This document shows, in pieces, positions 48,367 through 56,949 of a stretch of 64,000 nt of DNA. Numbering within the stretch: the stretch's first letter is position 1; each line of letters begins with the position of its first letter. A program made the position numbers and the translations under genes. The notes under the pieces are model-generated. The model did no database searches, was not told the DNA's origin, and worked only from the letters and a program-made list of their open reading frames with translations. Source of the stretch: Candidatus Villigracilis saccharophilus (GTDB lineage Bacteria; Chloroflexota; Anaerolineae; Anaerolineales; Villigracilaceae); assembly GCA_016709305.1 (NCBI GenBank), contig JADJNA010000024.1, positions 1 to 64,000 on the forward strand. Reading direction: 5' to 3'.

Positions 48367-50274
48367 ATGCCCAACGGTTATAACGGAATGATTCTGCACG
48401 TTGATCTCACAAAAGGTTCACTGACAGTCGAGGAACCGAAGGATGCCTTCTACCGCAAGTATCTTGGCGGCAGCGCGATGGGGATGCATTATATTTTGCG
48501 CGATATGCCCAAAGGCGCGGACGCGCTCAGCCCTGAGAATGTCTTGACCCTCTTTACGGGTGTGACCACAGGCGCAGCCATTTCTGGTCAGAGCCGCTTG
48601 AATGCGAATGCCAAATCCCCGATCAGCGGAGGCATTGGTGATTCGCAGAGTGGGGGGTTCTTCCCTGCAGAGTTGAAGTTCGCGGGGTTTGACGGGATTG
48701 TCATCAAAGGAAAATCCGAGAAGCCTGTCTATCTGGCGATCATTGAAGGTAAATATGAATTGCGCGACGCGGCGCACTTGATGGGCAAGTTAACGGGGGA
48801 AGTGGACGATATGATCCATAAGGAAGTTGACCCGAAAGCTGAAATTCTGCAGTATGGCATCGGCGCTGAAAACGGCGTGCTGTTCTCGTCTCTGTGTTCC
48901 ATGTCCAACCGCCATAATGGACGGACAGGCATGGGGCTGGTGATGGCGTCCAAGAATTTGAAAGCGGTGGTGGTGCGCGGAACGAAGAAAGTACAGCTCG
49001 CCGACCAGAAATCACTGGTCGAGTTGAACCGCACAGGTCCGAAGATCCTGCCTGAGAACGGCGACATGGATGGCCTGGCCAAGTTCGGTACGGCGGTGGT
49101 GGTGCTGTTCAATAACACGCTCGGCACCCTGCCGACCCGCAACTATAACGAAGGTCAATTCGAAGGCTGTGAACCGATCAGCGGCGAGAAGATGGCTGAG
49201 ACGATTTTGAAGGAACGCGATACCTGCTACGCGTGCGTGGTCAAATGCAAACGCGTGGTTGAAATTAATGACGGACCATATAAGGTGAGTCCGCGCTATG
49301 GCGGGCCTGAATACGAAACACTTGGCACCTTCGGTTCATACTGCGGCGTTGATGATCTTGCGGCGGTCTCGATGGCGAATCAAATCTGCAATGAATACGC
49401 AGTCGATCCGATTGCAGCTGGCGCGACGATCGCCTTCGCGATGGAATGTTATGAGAAGGGTGTCATCACCAAGGATCAAACAAACGGGCTTGATCTCAAA
49501 TTCGGCAATGCCGATGCGATGATCCAGGCGTTATATATGCTGGTCAAGGGCGAAGGTGAATTCGGCAAGACGCTCGGCATGGGTTCTGAACGCGCCGCCA
49601 AGGTGTGGGGCAAAGGCTCCGACGAATTCCTGATCACGGTCAAGGGCGCCGAGTCTCCCGCGCACATGCCGCAAGCCAAGCGCAGTCTCGCGCTCATTTA
49701 CGCTGTCAATCCCTTCGGCGCGGATCACCAGTCCAGCGAGCATGATCCATATTACGAAGATGGCATCGGCGATTTCAATTTGGATCGCCTGAAAGTGCTC
49801 GGTCTCGGTTCACCGCAGCCCGCGTACAGCCTGACCGAAGAGAAGGTGCGCTTTGCATATGAGACCGAAGTTTTTTATTCAATGATGGACTCGGCGGAGC
49901 TGTGTCAATTCGTGTACGGCCCAACCTGGACGCTGTACGGGCCGAATGAAACCGTCGAGATGATGAAATCAGTCACCGGCTGGGATCTGACCGTCGAAGA
50001 GTTGATGACCGTCGGACGCCGCCGCCTGGATCTGTTCCGTACGTTCAATGCCCGCGAGGGACTCGGACGCAAGGACGACAGACTGCCAAAGAAATTCTTC
50101 AAAGCTTTGAGCGGGACTGGTCCCACCGCGGGCTTCGCTCTGACGCACGAGGAAGTTGATACGGCCATCGATCATTACTACAAGCTGTCAGGCTACACCT
50201 CCGATGGTGTACCGACGCGCGAGACCCTGCAGAAACATGATATCGAGTGGGCGGCGGAATATTTGCCCGCCTAG
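48367..50274 (+). CDS. aor: Tungsten-type aldehyde:ferredoxin oxidoreductase (first copy)
   Basis: 635 residues, full length for the AOR family. These cytosolic enzymes oxidise aldehydes to acids with ferredoxin as acceptor, using a tungsto-bispterin and one [4Fe-4S] cluster. The N-terminal domain has 'RKYLGGSAMGMHYILRD', 'LTLFTGVTTGAAISGQSR' and 'NRHNGRTGMGLVMASKNLKA'. Cluster cysteines are visible as Cys 287, 290 and 294 ('DTCYACVVKCKRVV', CxxCxxxC), with a candidate fourth at about 513 ('SAELCQFVYG'). CGGAGG precedes the ATG. An omega-aminotransferase gene follows, so aldehydes from transamination are likely substrates. Confidence 0.93.
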   Translation: MPNGYNGMILHVDLTKGSLTVEEPKDAFYRKYLGGSAMGMHYILRDMPKGADALSPENVLTLFTGVTTGAAISGQSRLNANAKSPISGGIGDSQSGGFFPAELKFAGFDGIVIKGKSEKPVYLAIIEGKYELRDAAHLMGKLTGEVDDMIHKEVDPKAEILQYGIGAENGVLFSSLCSMSNRHNGRTGMGLVMASKNLKAVVVRGTKKVQLADQKSLVELNRTGPKILPENGDMDGLAKFGTAVVVLFNNTLGTLPTRNYNEGQFEGCEPISGEKMAETILKERDTCYACVVKCKRVVEINDGPYKVSPRYGGPEYETLGTFGSYCGVDDLAAVSMANQICNEYAVDPIAAGATIAFAMECYEKGVITKDQTNGLDLKFGNADAMIQALYMLVKGEGEFGKTLGMGSERAAKVWGKGSDEFLITVKGAESPAHMPQAKRSLALIYAVNPFGADHQSSEHDPYYEDGIGDFNLDRLKVLGLGSPQPAYSLTEEKVRFAYETEVFYSMMDSAELCQFVYGPTWTLYGPNETVEMMKSVTGWDLTVEELMTVGRRRLDLFRTFNAREGLGRKDDRLPKKFFKALSGTGPTAGFALTHEEVDTAIDHYYKLSGYTSDGVPTRETLQKHDIEWAAEYLPA

Positions 50275-50299
50275 TCATTACCCGCTAAGGTCGCTAAAT

Positions 50300-50440
50300 A
50301 TGCTAAGAAAAAATTAGGACACGGATTATGCGGACAATCCATGGATAGAAAGAATTCCGTGTCCGTCTGTGAGATCAATGTAATCCGTGTACCTGCCATA
50401 AGAACTCCTTCGCGCTTTTTGCGTGCTTCGCGGTTCAAGA
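50300..50440 (+). repeat. Intergenic repeat-like block
   Basis: Between the oxidoreductase and the next aminotransferase lie the words 'aggacacggattatgcggac', 'ccgtgtccgtctgtgag' and 'gtaatccgtgt', which are partly complementary and partly repeated. 'gcgtgcttcgcggttcaag' at the end resembles the inverse of words near 48246 and 58618. It carries no gene. Confidence 0.4.
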
Positions 50441-50450
50441 AAAGGAAATC

Positions 50451-51731
50451 ATGAATCAATTATTTCAAGATAACGCATCACATATGACTCCCGCATGGTC
50501 ACGCATTTTCAACTTCGTCGCAGACCACGCCGAAGGCGCATACATTTACACTGACAACGGCAAAAAATTTCTGGACTTCACCAGTGGGATCGGCGTGACC
50601 AACACAGGTCACTGCCACCCGAAAGTTGTGGAAGCGATCCGCGAGCAGGCTGGGTTGTTCCTGCACGCGCAGGCGAATATTGTGATTCACAAGCCGATGC
50701 TGCAATTGATCGAGGAACTGCGCAAGATCGTTCCGCCTGAAATGGATAGTTTCTACTTCGCCAACTCCGGCGCGGAAGCGCTGGAGAATGCGGTCAAGAT
50801 CGCGCGCGCTGCGACGGGCAGGCAGAACATTATCGTGTTCAACGGCTCCTTCCACGGACGCACCGCGCAGACGATGGCATTGACCACTTCCAAGACGGGC
50901 TATCGCACGGGCTTTGGTCCGCTGCCTGCTGGCATTTATGTCTCACCGTTCCCGTACGCCTTCAACATGGGCATGAGCGAGGAGCAGGCTTCAAAGTACG
51001 CGCTGGAAAAACTGGAATATCTGCTGGCTTCCCAGACCGCGCCGAAAGATACTGCCGCGATCCTGATCGAATCGGTGATGGGGGAAGGCGGTTATATCGT
51101 GCCGCCGACATCCTTCATGAAAGGTCTGCGTGAGATCTGCGATACGCATGGAATATTATTGATCTTCGATGAAGTGCAATCGGGTTTTGGCCGCACGGGA
51201 AAATGGTTCGCGCTCGAACACTTTGACGTGATCCCCGACATCATGACCGCCGCGAAGGGAATTGCTTCGGGTATGCCCTTGTCGGCTGTATTCAGCCGCA
51301 CCGACATTATGAAGAAACTTGACGTGGGTTCGATCGGCGGAACCTATGGCGGTAACGCGGTCGCCTGTGCGGCAGGCGTGGCAACTATCCGCGCGATGAG
51401 AGACGAAAAAATGCTGGAGAATGCCGCTGAAAAAGGCATCCAGCTCATGACCGGTTTACGAAAATTCCAGGAAGAATATCCGCAGATCGGCGACGTGCGC
51501 GGCAAGGGATTGATGGTCGGCACGGAATTCATCATTGACGGAAGCCAGGCGAAAGCCAAGCAGCTTGTCAAAGATGTGATCCATTCCGCCGAAGAAAAAG
51601 GGATGCTGCTGCTTTCGTGCGGAACCTACGACAACACCCTGCGCTGGATCCCGCCGTTGAATGTGACAAGCGAACAGATCAACGACGGGTTGAAGATCTT
51701 TGGCGAAGCGTTAAGGGAAGTGGTGAAGTAA
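50451..51731 (+). CDS. Class III aminotransferase, 4-aminobutyrate-aminotransferase-like
   Basis: 426 residues, fold type I PLP enzyme. 'FLDFTSGIGVTNTGHCHPKV', 'FYFANSGAEALENAVKIARA', 'NGSFHGRTAQTMALTTSKTG', 'LLIFDEVQSGFGRTGKWFAL' and the PLP lysine of 'IMTAAKGIASGMPLSAVFSR' match GABA/acetylornithine-type transaminases. GABA aminotransferase would form succinate semialdehyde, which the flanking aldehyde oxidoreductases could oxidise. AAAGGAAA precedes the ATG. Confidence 0.87.
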   Translation: MNQLFQDNASHMTPAWSRIFNFVADHAEGAYIYTDNGKKFLDFTSGIGVTNTGHCHPKVVEAIREQAGLFLHAQANIVIHKPMLQLIEELRKIVPPEMDSFYFANSGAEALENAVKIARAATGRQNIIVFNGSFHGRTAQTMALTTSKTGYRTGFGPLPAGIYVSPFPYAFNMGMSEEQASKYALEKLEYLLASQTAPKDTAAILIESVMGEGGYIVPPTSFMKGLREICDTHGILLIFDEVQSGFGRTGKWFALEHFDVIPDIMTAAKGIASGMPLSAVFSRTDIMKKLDVGSIGGTYGGNAVACAAGVATIRAMRDEKMLENAAEKGIQLMTGLRKFQEEYPQIGDVRGKGLMVGTEFIIDGSQAKAKQLVKDVIHSAEEKGMLLLSCGTYDNTLRWIPPLNVTSEQINDGLKIFGEALREVVK

Positions 51732-51740
51732 AGCGATTGC

Positions 51741-52844
51741 CTAGCTCAGAAGAAAGCCGATATTCTTTTTTGTTGAGTTGTTAAATTCAGGATCGTCAAG
51801 CCCGAAGATGTCAGCCAGCGTCATGCTGCTGTTGATATTTTCATGCCCGAGTTTTTTGGCGAGGACGGCTGGCTTTTCCGGTGACAAAGGCGCAAAGTTA
51901 TATTTGGCGATCATCCTGCCTTTTCTGAGCAGGGCTTTGTCAATCCGGTCAATATCGGTGTTGAAGGTGCAGATGACCTTGATGTTCAGAAAGTCACTGA
52001 AGAGCCCGTCTGTTAATTGAAGAATGGTTGAAACGACAGATGCGTCCGAGGCGTGATCGCGCGAGACGATCACCTTTTCAGCATCCTCGATGACCAGGAC
52101 TGAATTCTTGTTGTGCAGCAGGAAGGTGATAAAGGACGGTCTGAGGAGTTCTTTAACAAAATCGTTTTGAATAAAGATGAAGTCCTTGTCCTTGAACCTG
52201 CAGATCAGACTTTTGATGTAGCTGGTCTTGCCCGTGCCTGGGTCGCCGTGCAGCAGAATGATGCCGGCTTCCTTCCTTTCCATCGAGCGCGAAATGAGCG
52301 CGTCGATCTCGACAAAATCATCGTTGTATAATTCGTTGATGTCTACAGATTTGAAGTCGAGCGTGTTGACATCCTCGGTGTAAAAACCGCCGTCGGCCGC
52401 CACAAGCACCTTGAACTTCGGCAGTTTTTCGTTGCCGAAATTGGAGCGTAGAATGTGATTGGTTTCAAGGATCCACTTTTCAGAATCCGGCAGATCAATG
52501 TTGTATAAGAAGTTGACCTGAACGGCCTTGAATTGGGATTGGAAATGGATCAGCATTTGCCCGGATTCGCTTTTGAACAAATACTCATTGGCGTAATCGT
52601 TCGACTGGGCCGCGTCTTTCGAATCATCGGTGAGCCAGTACTTGAAGACCGGTTTGAAGGAGTATTTATCCAGGTCAATGTGGCGCAGAATGGATTCTAT
52701 GGTTTCCTTGGAACCCTCGACAGGCAGGATGACCTTTAACGCGGAAGGAAGAATGCTGAAACAGACCGTGAAATAAGGAAATAGTTTAAAGCGATTGTTC
52801 TGATTGTATGAGTCAAGCAAGGTTGAAAACATTGGTTCATCCAT
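51741..52844 (-). CDS. AAA-family ATPase with an unrecognised N-terminal domain
   Basis: 367 residues from ATG 52844, which has AGGAGG eight bases upstream; the open frame extends a further 27 codons but without a better start. Residues 1-180 form an unrecognised domain rich in Phe, Tyr and Asp. The AAA core from about 200 has Walker A 'LLHGDPGTGKTSYIKSLI', Walker B 'NSVLVIEDAEKVIV', a sensor-1 like 'KVICTFNTDIDRIDKALLRK' and 'GRMIAKYNFAPLSPEKPAVL'. That end is like BCS1/FtsH-type AAA proteins that remodel proteins. It is transcribed against the metabolic genes around it. The function is unknown; help with folding or metallocluster handling of a neighbour is only speculation. Confidence 0.75.
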   Translation of the reverse strand: MDEPMFSTLLDSYNQNNRFKLFPYFTVCFSILPSALKVILPVEGSKETIESILRHIDLDKYSFKPVFKYWLTDDSKDAAQSNDYANEYLFKSESGQMLIHFQSQFKAVQVNFLYNIDLPDSEKWILETNHILRSNFGNEKLPKFKVLVAADGGFYTEDVNTLDFKSVDINELYNDDFVEIDALISRSMERKEAGIILLHGDPGTGKTSYIKSLICRFKDKDFIFIQNDFVKELLRPSFITFLLHNKNSVLVIEDAEKVIVSRDHASDASVVSTILQLTDGLFSDFLNIKVICTFNTDIDRIDKALLRKGRMIAKYNFAPLSPEKPAVLAKKLGHENINSSMTLADIFGLDDPEFNNSTKKNIGFLLS

Positions 52845-53148
52845 GGATTGCACCTCCTGTTGTGTTCGAAAAAAATAGTTAACCCGACCCCGCACCAGTG
52901 CGGAACGTTCTGACGATTTGCGCAAACCGCCCCTGTTTTATGAAAAGATCCTGGGACGCTGTGGAAAATATAATGTGTTTTGAATAAATCTCGAACCCGC
53001 TTGGCGCACTACTATACAGCCGTTCAAGACTTTTGGCAATACCGCCCGGATCGAAAATCAAGGTCGCCCCGCAACGACATATCGAAGACCTGGGCGGCGA
53101 GATGACCAGAGCATATAGCATAAACTCAATCTTTTCTGGAGAATAAAA
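52845..53148. other. Intergenic region between the AAA ATPase and the next aminotransferase
   Basis: About 300 bases in a divergent arrangement, so it must contain both promoters. I see no clear -10/-35 pair. The words 'cccgcaacgacatatcgaag' (53067-53086) recall the interspersed hairpin repeat. GGAGA (53138-53142) is the ribosome site for the downstream gene. Confidence 0.4.
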
Positions 53149-54513
53149 TTGTCCATTCCTCCCACCCTGGATCGCGCACGACTGCATTCCCTGCTCGCGC
53201 AGGAGGAGCAGCTCTTTCATAAAAACCACCCGAGGTCGCATGAACTTTATCAGCGCGCGTGCAAGTCGCTGCATGGTGGCGTGCCGATGTTGTGGATGAT
53301 CCGTTGGGCGGGTTCCTTCCCTGTCTTCGTCAAGGAAGCCAAAGGCGCGCACTTCACGGATGTGGATGGCCATGACTACATTGATTTTTGTCTCGGCGAT
53401 ACAGGCGCGATGACCGGGCACGGGTCGGATGCAACTGTCAGTGCCATCACCGAACAGGTCCAGAAGGGCATCACGCTCATGCTGCCGTTTGAAGACGTCA
53501 TTTGGGTGGGCGAGGAATTGCAGCGCCGCTTCAAGCTCCCGTACTGGCAGTTCGCCCTGACCGCCACCGACGCAAACCGTTTTGTACTGCGCATGGCGCG
53601 CCTGATCACCGGGCGCAGGAAGATCCTGGTCTTTAATTATTGCTATCACGGCTCGGTTGACGAGACCTTCATCACGATGGATGAGGAAGGCACGCCCACG
53701 CCGCGTCCGAATAACATGGGACCGCAGATCGATCCGCGCGAGACTTCGAAAGTGATCGAATTTAACGACATTGACGCGCTTGAAACGGCGCTGTCCGCGC
53801 GGGATGTGGCGGCTGTGCTGGCCGAGCCCGCGATGACCAATATCGGTATCATCCACCCTGAGCCGGGCTATCATGACGCGCTGCGCGAATTAACCCGCAA
53901 GTATGGGACGTATCTCATCATTGACGAGACACACACGATCTGTGCCGGCCCCGGCGGGTACAGCGCGGCGTACGGTCTCCAGCCTGATTTCCTGACCCTC
54001 GGCAAGCCTTTGGCTGGAGGAGTGCCGGCCGCGATCTACGGTTTCACGGAAGAAGTGTCACAAGCCTTTAACGGGAAACTTGCGGTGGAGGATTCGGATG
54101 TGGGGGGGATCGGGGGCACGCTGGCCGGCAATGCGCTGTCCATCGCGGCCATGAAGGCCACATTGCAACATGTATTGACCGAGGAATTCTACGCCAGGGC
54201 CACGGTCCTGCAGGAGCAGTTCACCGCCGGTGTTGAAGCGGTCATTCAGGAATTTGAACTGCCGTGGATCGTCAAACGGCTCGGCAACCGTTCTGAATAT
54301 TGGTTCCGCCCAAGACCACCGAAAAATGGCGGGGAAGCGCACGCGGCGGTTGACCCCGAACTCGACCGTTACATGCATCTGTTCGCGCTCAACCGCGGCA
54401 TTTTGCTGACGCCATTTCATAATATGGCTTTGATCTCGCCTGAAACCACCCAAGGCGATGTGGATCATCACACGAAGGTGTTCCGGGAAGCGGTAATATC
54501 TTTGTTTGCATAG
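53149..54513 (+). CDS. Class III aminotransferase, glutamate-1-semialdehyde-like (divergent)
   Basis: 454 residues from a TTG start with GGAGA placed eight bases before it; no ATG lies near. The PLP fold is visible in 'LHGGVPMLWMIRWAGSFPVF', 'FALTATDANRFVLRMARLIT', 'VFNYCYHGSVDETFITMDEE', 'YLIIDETHTICAGPGGYSAA' and the PLP lysine of 'DFLTLGKPLAGGVPAAIYGF'. The 'ALTATDANRF' segment replaces the usual 'SGTEA', as in a separate branch of aspartate aminotransferase family proteins. The substrate is unknown. It stands next to the second aldehyde:ferredoxin oxidoreductase, which suggests that its product may be an aldehyde or oxo acid. Confidence 0.8.
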   Translation: MSIPPTLDRARLHSLLAQEEQLFHKNHPRSHELYQRACKSLHGGVPMLWMIRWAGSFPVFVKEAKGAHFTDVDGHDYIDFCLGDTGAMTGHGSDATVSAITEQVQKGITLMLPFEDVIWVGEELQRRFKLPYWQFALTATDANRFVLRMARLITGRRKILVFNYCYHGSVDETFITMDEEGTPTPRPNNMGPQIDPRETSKVIEFNDIDALETALSARDVAAVLAEPAMTNIGIIHPEPGYHDALRELTRKYGTYLIIDETHTICAGPGGYSAAYGLQPDFLTLGKPLAGGVPAAIYGFTEEVSQAFNGKLAVEDSDVGGIGGTLAGNALSIAAMKATLQHVLTEEFYARATVLQEQFTAGVEAVIQEFELPWIVKRLGNRSEYWFRPRPPKNGGEAHAAVDPELDRYMHLFALNRGILLTPFHNMALISPETTQGDVDHHTKVFREAVISLFA

Positions 54514-54516
54514 CAT

Positions 54517-54611
54517 ATCGTTGCGAGAATGATAGCCCGAAGCAACCTCCTGTAAAGTGGAGATTGCTCAGCGCATTGGCGTGTGGCGCCAGTGTCGTCA
54601 CAATGACATAA
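54517..54611 (+). repeat. Short interspersed hairpin repeat, copy 3
   Basis: Best copy of the family: 'cgttgcgagaatgatagcc', 'cgaagcaacctcc', 'ggagattgctc' and a closing 'cacaatgacataaatg'. The arms CGAAGCAACCTCC and GGAGATTGCT are nearly complementary, so the RNA or single strand can fold. Confidence 0.55.
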
Positions 54612-54649
54612 ATGGGCAGACTTTATTTAGGTAGAGTTTGTTGATGGTC

Positions 54650-54725
54650 GGAGGTCAACCGTCTGTAGCAACCTTTGGTGAAGATTGCTTCGTCGGACTT
54701 GTCCTCTCCCAATGACATAAATGAT
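54650..54725 (+). repeat. Short interspersed hairpin repeat, copy 4
   Basis: A second adjacent copy with 'gtagcaacctttggtgaag', 'gattgcttcgtcgg' and 'tctcccaatgacataaatg'. It ends 12 bases before the second aldehyde oxidoreductase start. The closing 'caatgacataaatg' is shared exactly with copy 3. Confidence 0.5.
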
Positions 54726-54737
54726 TTGGAGAATACC

Positions 54738-56465
54738 ATGGCTGAATATAAATCACAGATCTGGCGCGTCAATATGCGCGAGCAAACCCTTAAGCACGAA
54801 CCGATTCCTGAAACCTGGCGGCGTCTAGGCGGGCGTGGACTGCTGGCGCGCATCCTGGTGGATGAAGTGGACGCGAAATGTGATCCGCTTGGCGCGGGGA
54901 ATAAGTTGATCTTCGCGCCGGGGCTTTTGGTGGGGCATATGCTTTCGTCCACCGATAGGATTTCCATCGGTGGAAAGTCACCGCTGACCGGCGGGATCAA
55001 GGAAGCCAACGCCGGCGGGCGGACCGGGTATCACATGGCGTTTATGGGCATGCACGCTCTGGTTATCGAAGACCAACCCAAGGAAGACGGCTTTTGGGTT
55101 TTGCATCTGTCATTCAACGGCGCAAAGTGGGAAAAGGCTGACGATATCACCGGGTTGGGTGTCTATGAAACTGCGCCGAAATTGCTTGAAAAATACGGTG
55201 ATAAAGTCGCGATTGCGTTGATCGGTCCCGGCGGTGAGATGCGGATGAAGTCGGCTGGCATCCAGAATATTGATAAGGACAGGATCCCCTCACGTATCGC
55301 CGCGCGCGGCGGGCTTGGCGCGGTGATGGGCTCGAAGGGATTAAAGGCGATCGTGTTCGACCAGGCCGGCGGGCAGAAACCCGCCATCGCGAATCCAGAA
55401 GCGTTTAAGATTGCGCAGAAGGATTACACCCAGTCCGTCATGAATCATCCGCAGTCGGTCACGTATCGTGATTATGGCACAGCCGCGATGGCGCAGATGA
55501 CCCAGCGCTTTGCGGCATTAACTGTCCATAATTTTTCGCGCGGCACATTTGACAATGTGGAAAATATCAGCGGCGAAACTTTGCGCGAGTTCACTCTGAC
55601 ACGCGGCAAGCCATCTGACCCAGCTCATGCCTGCATGGCGGGCTGTACGATCAAATGCTCAAATGTCTTCGGCGGGGAGGATGGCAAGATCATCGTCTCA
55701 CCGCTGGAATATGAGACGATCGGCTTGATGGGCACGAATATTGATATTGATTCTTTGGATTCGATTGGACGATTGAACTGGCATGTCAACGATCTGGGAC
55801 TGGACTCGATCGAGATCGGCGGATCATTGGGTGTGGCTGCAGAAGCGGGACTGATGCGCTGGGGCAGTGAAGAAGACGCACAGAAGTTGATCAACGAGAT
55901 CCGTGCGGGTACTGAGCTTGGACATGTACTTGGGGATGGCGCTGTGAGCGTTGGGAAAAAATATAATATTGAGCGCGTACCTGCCGTGAAGGGACAGACC
56001 ATGTCTGCTTATGAGCCGCGTTCGATCAAAGGGACGGGCGTGACGTTTGCGACCACGCCGCAGGGCGCGGATCACACCTGCGGCTTAACCATCCGCGCGC
56101 AGGTCAATCACCTAGACCCGACACAGCAAAAGGATGCGTCGTTGAATGCGCAGTTGAATATGGCTGGATATGACACCATCGGCGCGTGCATCTTCGCGGG
56201 CTTTGGGTATGCGGCCACGCCCGATGGTGTGGTGAAACGCCTGCTCAAGGCGCGTTATGGCTGGGATGATCTGCCTGATAATATTTTGCAGGCACTTGGG
56301 AAAGAAACCATTAAGTTGGAAAGAGAATTTAACAAACGCGCAGGCTTCACTGCCCAAGACGACCGCCTGCCGGAGTGGATGACAAAGGAAGCCATCCCTG
56401 AAAACGGATCTGTCTTCGATGTAAGCGAGGAAGTGCTCGATCATATTTTTGATGGGATAGAATAA
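54738..56465 (+). CDS. Tungsten-type aldehyde:ferredoxin oxidoreductase family (second copy)
   Basis: 575 residues from ATG 54738 (GGAG upstream); an earlier in-frame start at 54675 lies in repeat sequence. AOR-family landmarks are 'WRRLGGRGLLARILVDEV', 'LIFAPGLLVGHMLSSTDRIS', 'GGKSPLTGGIKEANAGGRTG' and 'RIAARGGLGAVMGSKGLKAI'. The cluster cysteines are Cys 299, 303 and 307 ('HACMAGCTIKCSNV'), that is CxxxCxxxC in place of the CxxCxxxC of the first copy. It is about 60 residues shorter. It is divergent enough from the first copy to expect a different aldehyde. A terminator follows immediately. Confidence 0.88.
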   Translation: MAEYKSQIWRVNMREQTLKHEPIPETWRRLGGRGLLARILVDEVDAKCDPLGAGNKLIFAPGLLVGHMLSSTDRISIGGKSPLTGGIKEANAGGRTGYHMAFMGMHALVIEDQPKEDGFWVLHLSFNGAKWEKADDITGLGVYETAPKLLEKYGDKVAIALIGPGGEMRMKSAGIQNIDKDRIPSRIAARGGLGAVMGSKGLKAIVFDQAGGQKPAIANPEAFKIAQKDYTQSVMNHPQSVTYRDYGTAAMAQMTQRFAALTVHNFSRGTFDNVENISGETLREFTLTRGKPSDPAHACMAGCTIKCSNVFGGEDGKIIVSPLEYETIGLMGTNIDIDSLDSIGRLNWHVNDLGLDSIEIGGSLGVAAEAGLMRWGSEEDAQKLINEIRAGTELGHVLGDGAVSVGKKYNIERVPAVKGQTMSAYEPRSIKGTGVTFATTPQGADHTCGLTIRAQVNHLDPTQQKDASLNAQLNMAGYDTIGACIFAGFGYAATPDGVVKRLLKARYGWDDLPDNILQALGKETIKLEREFNKRAGFTAQDDRLPEWMTKEAIPENGSVFDVSEEVLDHIFDGIE

Positions 56466-56509
56466 AGCAAAAGTCCGAGATTCTGATCAGAGTCTCGGAC
56501 TTTTTGCTT
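56465..56509 (+). terminator. Rho-independent terminator after the second aldehyde oxidoreductase
   Basis: Stem 56472-56480 with 56493-56501 (nine perfect pairs, extended by A-T pairs), followed by TTTTTGCTT. It starts at the last base of the stop codon. Confidence 0.88.
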
Positions 56510-56530
56510 GGTCATAACCGGTGTTTTATT

Positions 56531-56931
56531 CTATTCTTTTGTAACTGCTGTTAAATTCATGGTGAGCAGGACACCCGGCTTTGGAAGTTCCCTGACGCCA
56601 ATTACCGTTCGCGCCGGGCGGTGACCCCCCCCCCCATTTTTTCCACGTAAGCCCGATTCATTTCATCAAAATCGTGCATTTCTTTGAGAAAGATATTAAC
56701 ATGAATCACGTGACTCAGATCCGACCCTGCGGAATCAAGCATGATCCTGAATGATTCAATGATCTGTTCCGTTTGCAAATAAACATCCGTCCCAGCCAGT
56801 TGACCCGTGGATGGATCAACTCCCGCCGTCCCGCCGATGCTGATAAATTGACCAACCTTTGCAATATGGTTATAGGGACCAATTGGCTCGGGAGTGTTTG
56901 GGGGAGTGGAGGTTTCAACAATATATTCCAT
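56531..56931 (-). pseudogene. ridA: RidA/YjgF-family protein, frameshift in a poly-C tract
   Basis: The frame from ATG 56931 encodes 'PIGPYNHIAKVGQFISIGGT', 'QTEQIIESFRIMLDSAGSDL' and 'HVNIFLKEMHDFDEMNRAYV'. It is then lost at a run of eleven C (56625-56635 on the plus strand). Beyond it another frame gives the family's ending, 'HRPARTVIGVRELPKPGVLL', up to TAG at 56531-56533. RidA hydrolyses reactive enamine/imine products of PLP enzymes, which suits a region with many transaminases. The tract is either misread or a hypervariable site. Confidence 0.8.
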
Positions 56932-56949
56932 GATCTGTGTCCTATCGTT

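Noticed and set aside
52879..53874. Long minus-strand open frame opposite the aminotransferase at 53149
   Set aside because: Its composition (Arg/His rich, no family motifs) is that of a shadow frame; the plus-strand aminotransferase is clear.
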